DNA of 64,000 bases, from assembly GCF_016888445.1 (NCBI RefSeq), contig NZ_JAFEKF010000002.1, positions 186,001 through 250,000 on the forward strand, read 5' to 3'. Positions within the stretch are counted from its first letter, which is position 1, and the number at the start of each line of letters is the position of its first letter. Source of the stretch: Marinomonas ostreistagni. Its GTDB lineage: Bacteria > Pseudomonadota > Gammaproteobacteria > Pseudomonadales > Marinomonadaceae. A model generated the notes under the pieces. It was given only the letters and a program-made list of their open reading frames with translations, ran no database searches and had not been told where the DNA came from. Shown piece after piece: positions 19,704-27,898 of this stretch. The position numbers and the translations under genes were made by a program.

Positions 19704-19757
19704 GCCGTCAGGATGACGGCATCGGCTCACCAGCACAGGGATGTGCTGTTGAGCCGA
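19704..19757 (-). repeat. REP-like unit C, inverted and diverged
   Basis: On the minus strand this carries the same order of elements as units A and B. GTCAGGATGAC is the exact reverse complement of the GTCATCCTGAC core. A 16-bp stem (19722-19737 with 19742-19757) around GGGA follows, in which GGATGTGC and a GGCT/AGCC base are shared. Two direct copies plus one inverted copy make a BIME-like cluster filling the 404-base gap between aroE and the FemAB-like gene. No other gene is seen in that gap. Confidence 0.65.
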
Positions 19758-19807
19758 CTCGCAGATGATTGCTAAGTCACAATGAATAACTTCACTTCGG
19801 AGGCCTC

Positions 19808-20968
19808 ATGAAAGCCCAATGGTTCGCATCCATCGCAGATATTGGCTATGAACGCTGGCAGCAGGCCATCGGTGAGACCTCTTATCCGTTTGCCCAATTC
19901 GCTTTTTACCAAGCGTTAGAAGAGCACCACTGCTTGGGGGATGGCACCGGTTGGTATCCAGAATACCTACTAGTCATGGACGACGATGACACGCCGATTG
20001 CGATTGCGCCGACCTTCTTAAAGACCCACTCGCAAGGCGAGTTTGTGTTTGACTGGTCGTGGGCCGATGCCTATCAGCGCTATGGCTACGATTATTACCC
20101 TAAGCGCATTTGGGCGGTGCCTTATTCACCGGTGACAGGTCCACGCTTGTTTACCCACCTTGATCCGACCGGCCATTCTGAAGAATACGCGGCCATTTAT
20201 GCGGCGCTTGCTCCAGTGCTGACCCAAGCCAACCAAGAGCGCCAGTTCTCCAGCTGGCATTTGCTATTTTGCCGCGAGCACTTGGCCGAACACTTGGCGC
20301 GTTCGGATGACTACTTACACCGTATTTCCTGCCAGTTTCATTGGTTTAACAAAGGCTATCAGTCGATGGCGGATTTCTTTGCCACCTTTGCCAGCCGTAA
20401 GCGCAAAAGCGCTCGCAAAGAGCGCGAGAAAATCGCCCAGCAAGGCTTGCGCCTAGAGCGCAAGCTCGGCTCCGAGCTGACAGCTGCTGATGTGCAGTTT
20501 TTCTATATTTGCTACCAAAGCACCTACGCCAAGCGCGGCCAAGTGGGCTATCTCAGCGAAGCTTTCTTCCAGCAGCTGGTCAATACCATGGCGGAGCAGA
20601 TCTTATTGGTACTGGCGTATAAAGAAGACCTGCCAGTGGGGGCGTCTTGGTGTTTCTTCGACGATCACTCACTCTATGGCCGTTATTGGGGCTGTATCGA
20701 GGAATTTGACTGCCTGCATTTCGAGGCGTGTTATTACCAAGGCATCGAGTTCTGCATCGAAAAAGGGTTACAGCATTTTGATCCAGGCACTCAAGGGGAA
20801 CACAAAATTGCCCGCGGCTTTGAGCCTGTGTTCAGCCACAGCATTCACTACATCGAACACCCTGGTTTTCGTGACGCGATCGGCAACTTCTGTGAAGAAG
20901 AAGCCGAGGCTGTGCGCGAGTATCACCAAGATACCCATGAACTGCTGCCGTTTAAGCAGGGCTTATAG
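19808..20968 (+). CDS. FemAB-like GNAT-fold protein (peptidogalycan biosynthesis / COG3146 type)
   Basis: A cytosolic protein of 386 aa with the twin acyltransferase fold seen in FemAB enzymes and in the family often labelled peptidogalycan biosynthesis protein. Recognisable stretches include SRKRKSARKEREKIAQQG near residue 198, the segment around GSELTAADVQFFYICYQSTY, and HFDPGTQGEHKIARGFEP near residue 323. The start has a GGAGG site. The biochemical reaction in proteobacteria is not established. The gene stands alone between the REP-like cluster and a two-way terminator. Confidence 0.8.
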   Translation: MKAQWFASIADIGYERWQQAIGETSYPFAQFAFYQALEEHHCLGDGTGWYPEYLLVMDDDDTPIAIAPTFLKTHSQGEFVFDWSWADAYQRYGYDYYPKRIWAVPYSPVTGPRLFTHLDPTGHSEEYAAIYAALAPVLTQANQERQFSSWHLLFCREHLAEHLARSDDYLHRISCQFHWFNKGYQSMADFFATFASRKRKSARKEREKIAQQGLRLERKLGSELTAADVQFFYICYQSTYAKRGQVGYLSEAFFQQLVNTMAEQILLVLAYKEDLPVGASWCFFDDHSLYGRYWGCIEEFDCLHFEACYYQGIEFCIEKGLQHFDPGTQGEHKIARGFEPVFSHSIHYIEHPGFRDAIGNFCEEEAEAVREYHQDTHELLPFKQGL

Positions 20969-21056
20969 CTATCTAGGCTTTCTAAGTTAATATTTTCTAC
21001 AGTCTAGTTTTTCCAGCGGACGACTATTACTTTGCGAAACTGCAATTATTTCGAAT

Positions 21057-21087
21057 AAAAAATACCCGCATAGGGCGGGTATTTTTT
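21057..21087. terminator. Bidirectional terminator
   Basis: ACCCGC/GCGGGT stem extended by A and T runs on either side, so it can end both the FemAB-like gene from the left and the ImmA-family gene from the right. Confidence 0.88.
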
Positions 21088-21113
21088 AAAAAGCTTGGAT
21101 AGCTTATTGGTTA

Positions 21114-21605
21114 TCAGGCTATCAGCTTAAATGTTTTCAAACGAATAGTCATGGCTTGCTGCGATACTTCAAAGTACTGAGCAAGTGCTGAAATATCTTG
21201 AGTTACGCTTTTAAAGCGCTCTACGACCAGCTCTTTAGGTAACAGCAAAGCAGCTGCAAAGCGATTCGCTTCTGCTTCATGAGAAGGTTTAATCTTGCTG
21301 TTTCCTAACTCACCGTTATCACTTCGATATGCAACACTATCGCTAATACCTGTCCCCATCAAATGTCGATGTAAAATAAAGTGACCTATTTCATGGGCTA
21401 TTGTAAAACGCTGACGATATGCGCCGTGCGTTTTATTCACAGTGATTTCAAATTGATTGTCTTCTTTGCGTTCGATTTTACCAGACATATTGTCTGCTAA
21501 ACGCTTTCTAGTTAGCTTGATTCCCAGATCAGAGCATAATTGCTCCAGATCAACAGGCTGGTTTCTCATGGCTTCATTTACGATTTCAAAACTATTTTTC
21601 ATCAT
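21114..21605 (-). CDS. ImmA/IrrE-family zinc metallopeptidase
   Basis: Small metalloprotease of 163 aa. The zinc motif is H71-E-x-x-H75 in FTIAHEIGHFILH, and E112 in HEAEANRFAAALLLP is the third ligand. Family members cleave regulators such as XRE-type repressors in mobile-element and stress control. Here the usual XRE partner is missing. The gene instead overlaps by 14 bases with an upstream two-helix membrane protein gene, with an AGGGGAGGG site inside that gene. The two must be co-transcribed. The target is unknown. The bases are more A/T-rich than in nearby housekeeping genes. Confidence 0.87.
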   Translation of the reverse strand: MMKNSFEIVNEAMRNQPVDLEQLCSDLGIKLTRKRLADNMSGKIERKEDNQFEITVNKTHGAYRQRFTIAHEIGHFILHRHLMGTGISDSVAYRSDNGELGNSKIKPSHEAEANRFAAALLLPKELVVERFKSVTQDISALAQYFEVSQQAMTIRLKTFKLIA

Positions 21606-22218
21606 GATGCCCTCCCCTTAAATCTTCATCTGGTGCAGGTGCGATATCGTCTTCTGTACCGCTAGTCTCATTCGTGTTAACTACGCCATTCTTATAAAGT
21701 TCTGCATAGTCCTGAAAAAGATCTGGTACTGATTCTTCCATGTACTTGATGGCGTCCTGCTCCAGCTTTTCACTCATTTCTTTTTTGAACTGCTCAAAAC
21801 ATTCTTCTGTCGTTTTTTTGGCAATGAATTCAGCGCGATCCTTTAAATGCATAAAGCCAAACACACCAAGGATGGCAAATACTACCCCTATCAGAGCTAG
21901 GGCCAATGACGCAAAATCTAAACGACCTAATTGGTAAGCAATGCTTATTGCATCAGCATGAAGCGCAGTTGAAACAGTAGATGAATTCATAATTTCAACG
22001 CCTACCTCATCAACTGTCTGGACAGTAGTGCTAACTACTTTGGAAACGGAAGAACTGCTTGTTTCCGTATCAACAGACGCGGCAACCGCTTTATTTACTA
22101 CTGGTACCGAAACTGGGAACCAAGTTGTCCCGCCATGGTGAATAAACCAAAAACCGGCGATGGTCAGAGTTGATATTGTCCATACCCAATGTGCCAGTTT
22201 TAAACCTTTCTTTAACAC
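21592..22218 (-). CDS. Two-helix membrane protein coupled to ImmA-family peptidase
   Basis: No family recognised. The 208-aa product starts at a GTG. It has a membrane segment near residues 7-27, a Ser/Thr/Val-rich stretch of about 70 residues with little structure, and a second membrane segment near 102-123. A charged helical stretch follows (KDRAEFIAKKTTEECFEQFK, then a Glu/Lys-rich run) and an acidic tail. The topology suggests a periplasmic linker of about 75 residues and a cytoplasmic coiled helix. Overlap with the peptidase gene and strong palindromes just upstream suggest one regulated two-gene module. A role as sensor or anchor for the peptidase is inference. Confidence 0.75.
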   Translation of the reverse strand: MLKKGLKLAHWVWTISTLTIAGFWFIHHGGTTWFPVSVPVVNKAVAASVDTETSSSSVSKVVSTTVQTVDEVGVEIMNSSTVSTALHADAISIAYQLGRLDFASLALALIGVVFAILGVFGFMHLKDRAEFIAKKTTEECFEQFKKEMSEKLEQDAIKYMEESVPDLFQDYAELYKNGVVNTNETSGTEDDIAPAPDEDLRGGHHDEK

Positions 22219-22235
22219 TAAGAACTATCCCTGAA

Positions 22236-22286
22236 CACTACATATAGTGGTGAAAAACCAAAAAAACACTACATATAGTGTTTTTT
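22236..22286. promoter_or_regulatory. Twin palindromes upstream of the ImmA module
   Basis: CACTACATATAGTG occurs twice, at 22236-22249 and 22267-22280, with centres 31 bases apart (three helical turns). The second copy is framed by six A and six T, making a 26-bp perfect palindrome (22261-22286). This is a convincing cooperative operator for the minus-strand module. The A/T-flanked copy could also work as a terminator. Confidence 0.68.
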
Positions 22287-22304
22287 ACTTCCTTTTAAAA
22301 CCAG

Positions 22305-22329
22305 AAAACCGCTCTAATGGCGGTTTTTT
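22305..22329. terminator. Terminator in the gap before the ImmA module
   Basis: AAAACCGC with GCGGTTTT, loop of seven, followed by a T run on the plus strand and a shorter U run on the minus strand. It may be the distal terminator of hmp, whose stop is at 22604 with no closer hairpin. Confidence 0.6.
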
Positions 22330-22398
22330 AGTGTTGCGAGCTTTTCAAATTGTATGTAGTAGTATCACTAAGCAATGAACCAAAAGATACTAAGACCT

Positions 22399-22436
22399 GT
22401 ACACTTAATGTGTAACATCTTACACGTTAAGTGTAC
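22399..22436. promoter_or_regulatory. 38-bp palindrome, probable operator
   Basis: GTACACTTAATGTGTAA pairs with TTACACGTTAAGTGTAC (17 positions, one G-T exception) around CATC. A related half-site TTACACGGTAAATGTG follows at 22453-22468. The motif lies in the 385-base gap between hmp and the ImmA module, which otherwise holds the twin palindromes and terminator above. No gene in the gap is credible. The function is unknown. Confidence 0.55.
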
Positions 22437-22603
22437 CCGTAACTGCATTTTTTTACACGGTAAATGTGTGTATTTGTGTCATTTAATGGCGTTATTTTGT
22501 GTATGTTGTACTGAGTTAGCACGGTTTTATATCAGAGGCCAAATGCTAAGCGTCGTCTGAGTCTGGTCGAAGGCTGGATTTGTCTTACTCCAGAAAGGCT
22601 TAC

Positions 22604-23797
22604 TTAAAAACTCTGATGTGGTCCAAACACTTCGTAATGAATGCGATCTTCGCTGACACCAAGGCTGAGTAGTTGCGCTTTCGCAAACATCATAAAGCCC
22701 ACTGGGCCACACAGGTAAAAGTCGCCATCGTTAACCGGTAGTATCTCTGCGATTTGCGCCAGCTGCATTTGTCCTGCGAGGCTGTGATCTTCATTCTCCG
22801 GTGCCTGATGTTCAAACCAAGTGTAGTGAGTGAGGTTGATGCGCTCTGCCAAGCTTGCAACGTGCTCGCCAAACGAGTGTTGGCTTGGAGTACGACAAGC
22901 GTGTAGGTAAAACACTGGGTTGTTAGTGCCTTGCTGCACCAGCGTGTCAAGGATGGCATTCATCGGGGTTAAACCAACGCCCGCAGAGATTAAAACAACT
23001 GGGCGCTCACGCTCTTGATAATGAAAGTCGCCAGCAGGCGGCATCAGAGCCACTTCATCACCGACTTCGACACTATCGTGCAGGTAGTTAGACACCACGC
23101 CATTTTTCGTATCGTTTAGCTCACGTTTGACGCTGATGCGGTAGTTTTTGCCATTTGGTGCAGTCGATAAGCTGTACTGACGAATCTCATCAAACTCGTG
23201 ATCGCTTGGGTGCACTTTGAGCCCTAAATACTGACCTGGAACGTAATCCATCACTGGCTGCTGATCGACTGGTTCTAGCACAAAGCTAGTGACCAGCTCA
23301 GATTCGAGTTGTTTTTGCGCCACGCGGAAGGTACGGAACTCTTCCCAACCGCCATCTTTGGCTGCGTTGGCTTTGTACAAATCCCCTTCTACTTGGATAA
23401 AGATATCCGCTAGTTGCTGGTAAGCGGCGCCCCATGCTTCTTCAATCTCCGGCGTGAACGCATCACCCAGTAATTCGCGTAGCGTTTCGATTAGGTGATG
23501 ACCCACGATTGCGTACTGATCGGCCTTGATATTAAAGCTGGTGTGTTTATGGGCGATGCGCATCACAGCACCAGTCAGCACGTCTAGATTATCGATATGA
23601 GTTGCATAGGCAGCGATCGCATCAAACAGGGCTGCAGGTTGGCGGCCTGTGGCTTGATGCGACATATTGAATACATCTTTTAATTCGGGGTTGTGCGTAA
23701 ACATGCGCTTGTAAAAATGCTCAGTGATGGCTGTCCCCGCTGATGCCAATACCGGAATAGTCGCTTTTACGGTGTCGATATGTGTTTGCGCTAGCAT
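22604..23797 (-). CDS. hmp: Flavohaemoprotein, nitric oxide dioxygenase
   Basis: Detoxifies NO to nitrate using O2 and NAD(P)H. It has 397 aa, normal for Hmp. The order is a globin domain (about 1-138, proximal histidine in MRIAHKHTSFNI), an FAD domain (about 150-255, RQYSLS motif) and an NAD domain to the end (ISAGVGLTPM, CGPVGFM). The ATG at 23797 has a GGAGA site and matches family N-termini; the 14-residue extension is rejected. It is divergent from norR with a sigma-54 promoter and NorR-type sites between, so NO-induced expression is strongly implied. Confidence 0.96.
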   Translation of the reverse strand: MLAQTHIDTVKATIPVLASAGTAITEHFYKRMFTHNPELKDVFNMSHQATGRQPAALFDAIAAYATHIDNLDVLTGAVMRIAHKHTSFNIKADQYAIVGHHLIETLRELLGDAFTPEIEEAWGAAYQQLADIFIQVEGDLYKANAAKDGGWEEFRTFRVAQKQLESELVTSFVLEPVDQQPVMDYVPGQYLGLKVHPSDHEFDEIRQYSLSTAPNGKNYRISVKRELNDTKNGVVSNYLHDSVEVGDEVALMPPAGDFHYQERERPVVLISAGVGLTPMNAILDTLVQQGTNNPVFYLHACRTPSQHSFGEHVASLAERINLTHYTWFEHQAPENEDHSLAGQMQLAQIAEILPVNDGDFYLCGPVGFMMFAKAQLLSLGVSEDRIHYEVFGPHQSF

Positions 23798-23860
23798 AGT
23801 GTGTCTCCGCGATGTTTTAAGTGTTTTGGGCTCAATCAACTGAACCAGTTAACCTCTAAG

Positions 23861-23877
23861 AGCGAAAACAGTGCCAA
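23861..23877 (-). promoter_or_regulatory. Sigma-54 promoter of hmp
   Basis: On the minus strand the sequence reads TTGGCACTGTTTTCGCT: a perfect -24 box (TGGCAC) and GC of the -12 box, with exactly ten bases between GG and GC. It lies 64 bases before the hmp start. Together with an AAA+ activator gene next door and its sites upstream this is a coherent sigma-54 unit. Confidence 0.78.
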
Positions 23878-23930
23878 AAATATTTTATCTAATTAATTCA
23901 GTTGGTTAGGTAATTTAGAGAATTGATATA

Positions 23931-23943
23931 GGTCATTTTGACT
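23931..23943. promoter_or_regulatory. NorR-type enhancer site 1
   Basis: GGTCATTTTGACT fits the GT-N7-AC core known for NorR and lies about 55 bases upstream of the sigma-54 promoter. Confidence 0.6.
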
Positions 23944-23971
23944 GGCTTATTTTCGTGTCATTACCTATTAA

Positions 23972-23990
23972 TTAGGTCAATATGACCTAA
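23972..23990. promoter_or_regulatory. NorR-type enhancer site 2
   Basis: TTAGGTCAATATGACCTAA is a perfect 19-bp palindrome (odd centre) with GT-N7-AC. It lies close to the norR start, so bound NorR could also repress its own gene. Confidence 0.72.
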
Positions 23991-24014
23991 CGATAAGAAT
24001 TGAATGAGATAGTT

Positions 24015-25586
24015 ATGATTGCCAGTGATCACCTACTGCGATTTGCCTTAGACCTTGCCAGCTCTGTGACCTTAGAAGATCGGTTCGAGCGTCTAATACG
24101 TGCGGTGCGCGCAACCATCGAATGTGATGCGGTGGTATTACTAGTACGCCAAGGCGACGTGCTACAGCCGCTTGCGCAGCAAGGGTTAGTCGATGATGTC
24201 ATGGGGCGCCGCTTTAGTATTCAAGAGCACCCGCGTTTCACCGATATTTGTGCTTCATACCAACCGGTACGCTTTCCAACAGGCTGCACGCTGCCTGATC
24301 CCTACGACGGTATGGTGGCGGGCCATGCTGATGGCTTGCCAGTACATGCCTGCATGGGCATCCCGCTATATGTACAAGGCCAGCTGTTGGGCGTAGTGAC
24401 GCTGGATAGCATGACGCCAGGTGTGTTTGATGACATTGATGCTCGAGCGTTAGATATTGTCGGTACGATGGCGGCCATGAGCCTTAATACCGCCATGCTA
24501 CTGCAGCGGCTGGAGCAAAAGTCGAAGCACGCACAAGAGCTCTTGGTGGAGTTAAGTGAAGAAGCATTGAATAAAGAAGCGACTGAGCTGGTTGGACAGA
24601 GCCAAGCCATGCAAACACTCAAACAACACCTAGAGTTGGTCGCACCGGCGGATTTAGCTGTGCTGATTGAAGGTGAAACCGGTGTGGGTAAAGAACTAGT
24701 AGCACGTACCCTGCACCGTGCCTCTCAACGCTCACAAGCGCCGATGGTGTATGTGAATTGTGCGGCGATTCCAGAAAACCTGATCGAAAGTGAGCTCTTT
24801 GGCCATGTCAAAGGGGCTTTTACTGGCGCGGATCGAGATCGTGTGGGTAAGTTCACACTCGCCCATGGCGGCACGCTGTTTCTCGACGAAATTGGTGAAT
24901 TGCCCTTGGAAGCTCAAGGCACGCTACTGCGTGCCATCCAAAACCAAGAAATCCAGGCCGTCGGTAAAGACAGTATCGAATACGTCGATGTGCGCATCAT
25001 CGCTGCCACCAATCGCGACCTAAAACAAGAAGTAGCGGAGAAACGCTTTCGTGCCGACCTCTATCATCGGTTAAGCGTATTTCCCATTGCGGTACCGCCA
25101 CTGCGTGAGCGCCAAGGCGATGTGCTGCTGTTGGCAGGCTTTTTCGCTGAGCAGCTACGCCGAAAATTTGGCTTGCAGCAGCTAACCCTCTCGGCCAATG
25201 CGCGTCAGCACTTACAACAGTATGCGTGGCCAGGGAATGTTAGGGAGCTTGAGCATGTATTATCGCGCGCCGCTTTACTCGCAAAACAGCATACAAATCA
25301 GGGAATTACCTGCATTGATGTAAGCCACCTAGGCGACATAAACTCGACCTTGCCGCAGGATGAACAGCTGCCGACAAGCAGCGACCTTGCGGCTGAAAAA
25401 GCAACAGATAGCAGCGTCGATCTAAAAGTAGCGACAGAAGATTTTCAGCGCCAAATGATTCAACAAGCCCTCGATCAAGCCGAGCTTAACTGGGCGCAAG
25501 CGGCACGTCTTCTCAATATGGACCGAGCCAACCTAGTGCGCTTAGCAAAGCGCTTGGATATCCACGTTACCAAGCAGCGGAGTTAG
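24015..25586 (+). CDS. norR: NorR, NO-responsive sigma-54 activator
   Basis: Bacterial enhancer-binding protein of 523 aa. The N-terminal GAF domain (to about 170) binds NO through a mononuclear iron in E. coli NorR. Then comes the AAA+ domain with Walker A GETGVGKE, the sigma-54-contacting GAFTGA loop and Walker [14 protein letters not shown], and finally a Fis-type helix-turn-helix ([20 protein letters not shown]). The close match to E. coli NorR runs from end to end. The ATG at 24015 is preferred to the TTG at 24000, though neither has a strong ribosome site. Confidence 0.93.
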   Translation: MIASDHLLRFALDLASSVTLEDRFERLIRAVRATIECDAVVLLVRQGDVLQPLAQQGLVDDVMGRRFSIQEHPRFTDICASYQPVRFPTGCTLPDPYDGMVAGHADGLPVHACMGIPLYVQGQLLGVVTLDSMTPGVFDDIDARALDIVGTMAAMSLNTAMLLQRLEQKSKHAQELLVELSEEALNKEATELVGQSQAMQTLKQHLELVAPADLAVLIEGETGVGKELVARTLHRASQRSQAPMVYVNCAAIPENLIESELFGHVKGAFTGADRDRVGKFTLAHGGTLFLDEIGELPLEAQGTLLRAIQNQEIQAVGKDSIEYVDVRIIAATNRDLKQEVAEKRFRADLYHRLSVFPIAVPPLRERQGDVLLLAGFFAEQLRRKFGLQQLTLSANARQHLQQYAWPGNVRELEHVLSRAALLAKQHTNQGITCIDVSHLGDINSTLPQDEQLPTSSDLAAEKATDSSVDLKVATEDFQRQMIQQALDQAELNWAQAARLLNMDRANLVRLAKRLDIHVTKQRS

Positions 25587-26020
25587 GCGTTATTTTGGCG
25601 CTGAGCTTGGCTCACTTGTTGGATGCGGCCCGCGGGGACGCTAAGGGCTGAGATTAGGTAGTCACGTAAATCGTCGTCATAACCGCATTCTACTAAAGCG
25701 TCATTCATGCAGTTGAGCCACATTAGGCGCTCGGCATCGTTTACGTCTAGGTGCGCGTGCGCACGTGGCAGTGCGATTTGACCGTATTTGGCGGCGTACA
25801 TGCGTTCCCCGCCCATCCAGCCGTGTAAAAACAGGATCAGTTTATCGATCGAGGTGTCCACAGGCTGCGGGTGCATATCAAATAGTGGTCGATACGCTGG
25901 CGTGTCCGCCATCAAGCGATAGAAGGTGCGCACAAGTTTGTTCAGACCTTCCAAGCCACCAATGGCTTGCAACGTGGCATCGCCCTCACCGAAGGTGGGT
26001 TTCGTTGTATTACTCGTCAT
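25583..26020 (-). CDS. Truncated haemoglobin, group II type
   Basis: Haem protein of 145 aa with the 2-on-2 globin fold. Visible are GGLEGLNKLVRTFYRLMADT (helices A-B), PLFDMHP near residue 48, LILFLHGWMGGERMYAAKYG (helix E/F region) and HAHLDVNDAERLMWL, which holds the group II proximal histidine region. I start at 26020 because the 19-residue extension reads poorly and would overlap the upstream gene. It overlaps the norR end by four bases on the opposite strand. Next to hmp and norR, a role in NO or oxygen chemistry is likely. Confidence 0.85.
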   Translation of the reverse strand: MTSNTTKPTFGEGDATLQAIGGLEGLNKLVRTFYRLMADTPAYRPLFDMHPQPVDTSIDKLILFLHGWMGGERMYAAKYGQIALPRAHAHLDVNDAERLMWLNCMNDALVECGYDDDLRDYLISALSVPAGRIQQVSQAQRQNNA

Positions 26021-26201
26021 TCTTCTGCTGCTTCTCAGCTTTCGCTTTGTCCATTTTGACGGAGTTGTGCCAACCACCTAATGCGGCCAACGCACCAATG
26101 ATTAAGCTCATGTACATCGGGATTTCGAACAGCATGGTAATACTGATAAAGACACAGCCTACAGCGAGACCTTCTAATACGGGTTTGAATGCTTTTTTCA
26201 T
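26010..26201 (-). CDS. Small inner-membrane protein next to truncated haemoglobin
   Basis: A 63-aa product starting MKKAFKPVLEGLAVG at 26201, preceded by GGAGT. It has two hydrophobic segments (about residues 8-26 and 30-45) and a Lys/Glu/Gln-rich charged tail. The 26-residue extension to 26279 lacks a ribosome site and is rejected. The end overlaps the haemoglobin start by 11 bases, so the two are translationally linked. I do not recognise the family. Confidence 0.7.
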   Translation of the reverse strand: MKKAFKPVLEGLAVGCVFISITMLFEIPMYMSLIIGALAALGGWHNSVKMDKAKAEKQQKNDE

Positions 26202-26261
26202 AGGGACTCCGAAAATTTTCGCTGCGAAGTTTAGCAAAATGGCCACTAAATTAAAGCAAAT

Positions 26262-26495
26262 TGTGGAAAAAACCACCACTTATCCAGATGTCAATACAAT
26301 TTGCTACATGAAACGAATTTGCTGGAACTATGTGGATAACTACTATTTTGGCGCATATTTTGGGTATAAATCCAGGCTATCGCCGTGAAAGACGGCTTTA
26401 AACTGTCTAAACGCTAAAAAAATGTGTATAACAGGCGCTTATTTCCACAATCAATTATCGGCGGCACGCGGTTAGCGTTAACTAACTTATCCACA
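26262..26495. other. Cluster of DnaA boxes
   Basis: Three exact TTATNCACA boxes lie within 165 bases: 26331-26339 (minus), 26423-26431 (minus) and 26487-26495 (plus). Two one-mismatch boxes are at 26262-26270 and 26280-26288. They fill an A/T-rich 335-base gap between the small membrane gene and the MATE gene. No other gene or RNA was found in the gap. It could be a DnaA titration or reactivation site, a DnaA-controlled promoter or an origin-like element. GATC sites are absent. Confidence 0.6.
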
Positions 26496-26536
26496 ATGAT
26501 GCAAAATACACCCAATTTGTTCCAACGAGGCAAAGC

Positions 26537-27898
26537 TTGAGTTATCAACAGCTGAAAGCACGTATCCAGCAAGACGGCGCTCTACATCGCAAAATCTGGC
26601 ATCTAGCATGGCCGCCAATGGTGTCTAACATCACCACGCCTCTACTTGGTTTAGTCGATACGGCTGTGGTCGGACATCTAGGCACAGCATTGCATCTTGG
26701 TGCGGTTGCCATCGGCGCGAGCATTTTTAGCTTCTTGTTTTGGGCGTTTGGCTTTTTGCGTATGGGGTCGACCGGATTAACCGCGCAATCTATGGGACGT
26801 GATGACGGGCATCGTGTGCGGGCGCTGTTGTTACAGTCGATTGCGATGGGCGTGGGAATTGGTTTATTACTGATTCTGTTCCAAGGGCCCATTATTGAGC
26901 TGGCGATCTATTTTATGGAGCCGAGCGCCGAGCTAGAGCCTTGGGCGCGGGCCTATTGTGAAGCGCGAATCTACAGCGCTCCGGCTGTGTTGGCAGGCTA
27001 TGCCTTGATGGGCTGGTTCTTTGGTATTCAATATTCCAAAGGCCCTTTATGGATGCTGCTGGTGATCAATATCGCCAACATGATGCTGGATTATGTGGCC
27101 GTGTATCAGTGGGATATGGCCAGTGTCGGCGTCGCTTGGGCGACGGTAGCATCGCATTATTTAGGTGTGTGCTTTGCGCTGGTGCTAGCGGCCAAGCAAT
27201 TACAGCGTTTTGAAGGGCACGTGCCATTAGTGGATTTGGCCAAATGGCGTACCTACATTGAGTTGGTGCAAGTGAATCGCTATTTGTTTGTGCGCACGGT
27301 TTTACTGCTGACCGTGATGACCTTCTTTACCGCACAAGGGGCGCGCCAAGGCGATGCGGTCTTGGCGGCCAATGCGGTTTTAATGACCTTCCTAATGATC
27401 ATTTCCAATGCGCTGGATGGCTTTGCGTTTTCTGTGGAAGCGCTATGTGGCGAATATCTAGGGCGTAAAAAGCGTGAGCTGTTTGAGAAGGTGATCCGCT
27501 TATCGACTTACTGGGCGTTGTTTGCTGCGTTGTTGTTAATGTTGGTGTTTTGGCTGTTTGGCGGGCTGATTATCGACCTTTTAACCAGCGTTGAATCGGT
27601 GCGAGCGACGGCCAAACTGTACCTACCTTGGCTGATTGCCTTTCCTCTGTTGGGTATTTGGTCCTACATGCTCGATGGTATATTTATCGGCACGACCAGT
27701 GTTAAACAGATGCAAAACACCATGATTCTCAGTGTGTTAGGCGTGTTTTTTCCATTATGGTGGCTGACCCAAGGCTTAGGCAATCATGGTCTTTGGCTCA
27801 GCATGGCGCTGTTTTTTATCGCTCGTGCGATCACCTTGTGGTGGTGTTACCAGCGTAATTTGAAGCGCCATGTGTGGTTTGCGCCTGAGTCAGTCTAA
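26537..27898 (+). CDS. MATE-family multidrug/sodium antiporter (DinF-like)
   Basis: Inner-membrane exporter of 453 aa with twelve predicted helices in two similar halves. The MATE signatures WPPMVSNITTPLLGLVDTAV near residue 25 and GFLRMGSTGLTAQSMG near residue 73 are present. The gene probably starts at a TTG with an ACGAGG site ten bases before it; no in-frame ATG lies close to the family start. The stop overlaps by nine bases with the convergent lldR gene. The substrate cannot be told. The DnaA-box cluster immediately upstream is unusual for such a gene. Confidence 0.9.
   Translation: MSYQQLKARIQQDGALHRKIWHLAWPPMVSNITTPLLGLVDTAVVGHLGTALHLGAVAIGASIFSFLFWAFGFLRMGSTGLTAQSMGRDDGHRVRALLLQSIAMGVGIGLLLILFQGPIIELAIYFMEPSAELEPWARAYCEARIYSAPAVLAGYALMGWFFGIQYSKGPLWMLLVINIANMMLDYVAVYQWDMASVGVAWATVASHYLGVCFALVLAAKQLQRFEGHVPLVDLAKWRTYIELVQVNRYLFVRTVLLLTVMTFFTAQGARQGDAVLAANAVLMTFLMIISNALDGFAFSVEALCGEYLGRKKRELFEKVIRLSTYWALFAALLLMLVFWLFGGLIIDLLTSVESVRATAKLYLPWLIAFPLLGIWSYMLDGIFIGTTSVKQMQNTMILSVLGVFFPLWWLTQGLGNHGLWLSMALFFIARAITLWWCYQRNLKRHVWFAPESV

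Noticed and set aside
22375..22560. 61-aa open frame in the hmp/ImmA gap
   Set aside because: Rich in Cys and His with no ribosome site, and it spans the 38-bp palindrome; more likely chance in a regulatory region.
26202..26536. The main chromosomal origin oriC
   Set aside because: No dnaA, gidA, mioC or rpmH-type neighbours and no GATC clustering; the box cluster is reported only as a DnaA-binding region.
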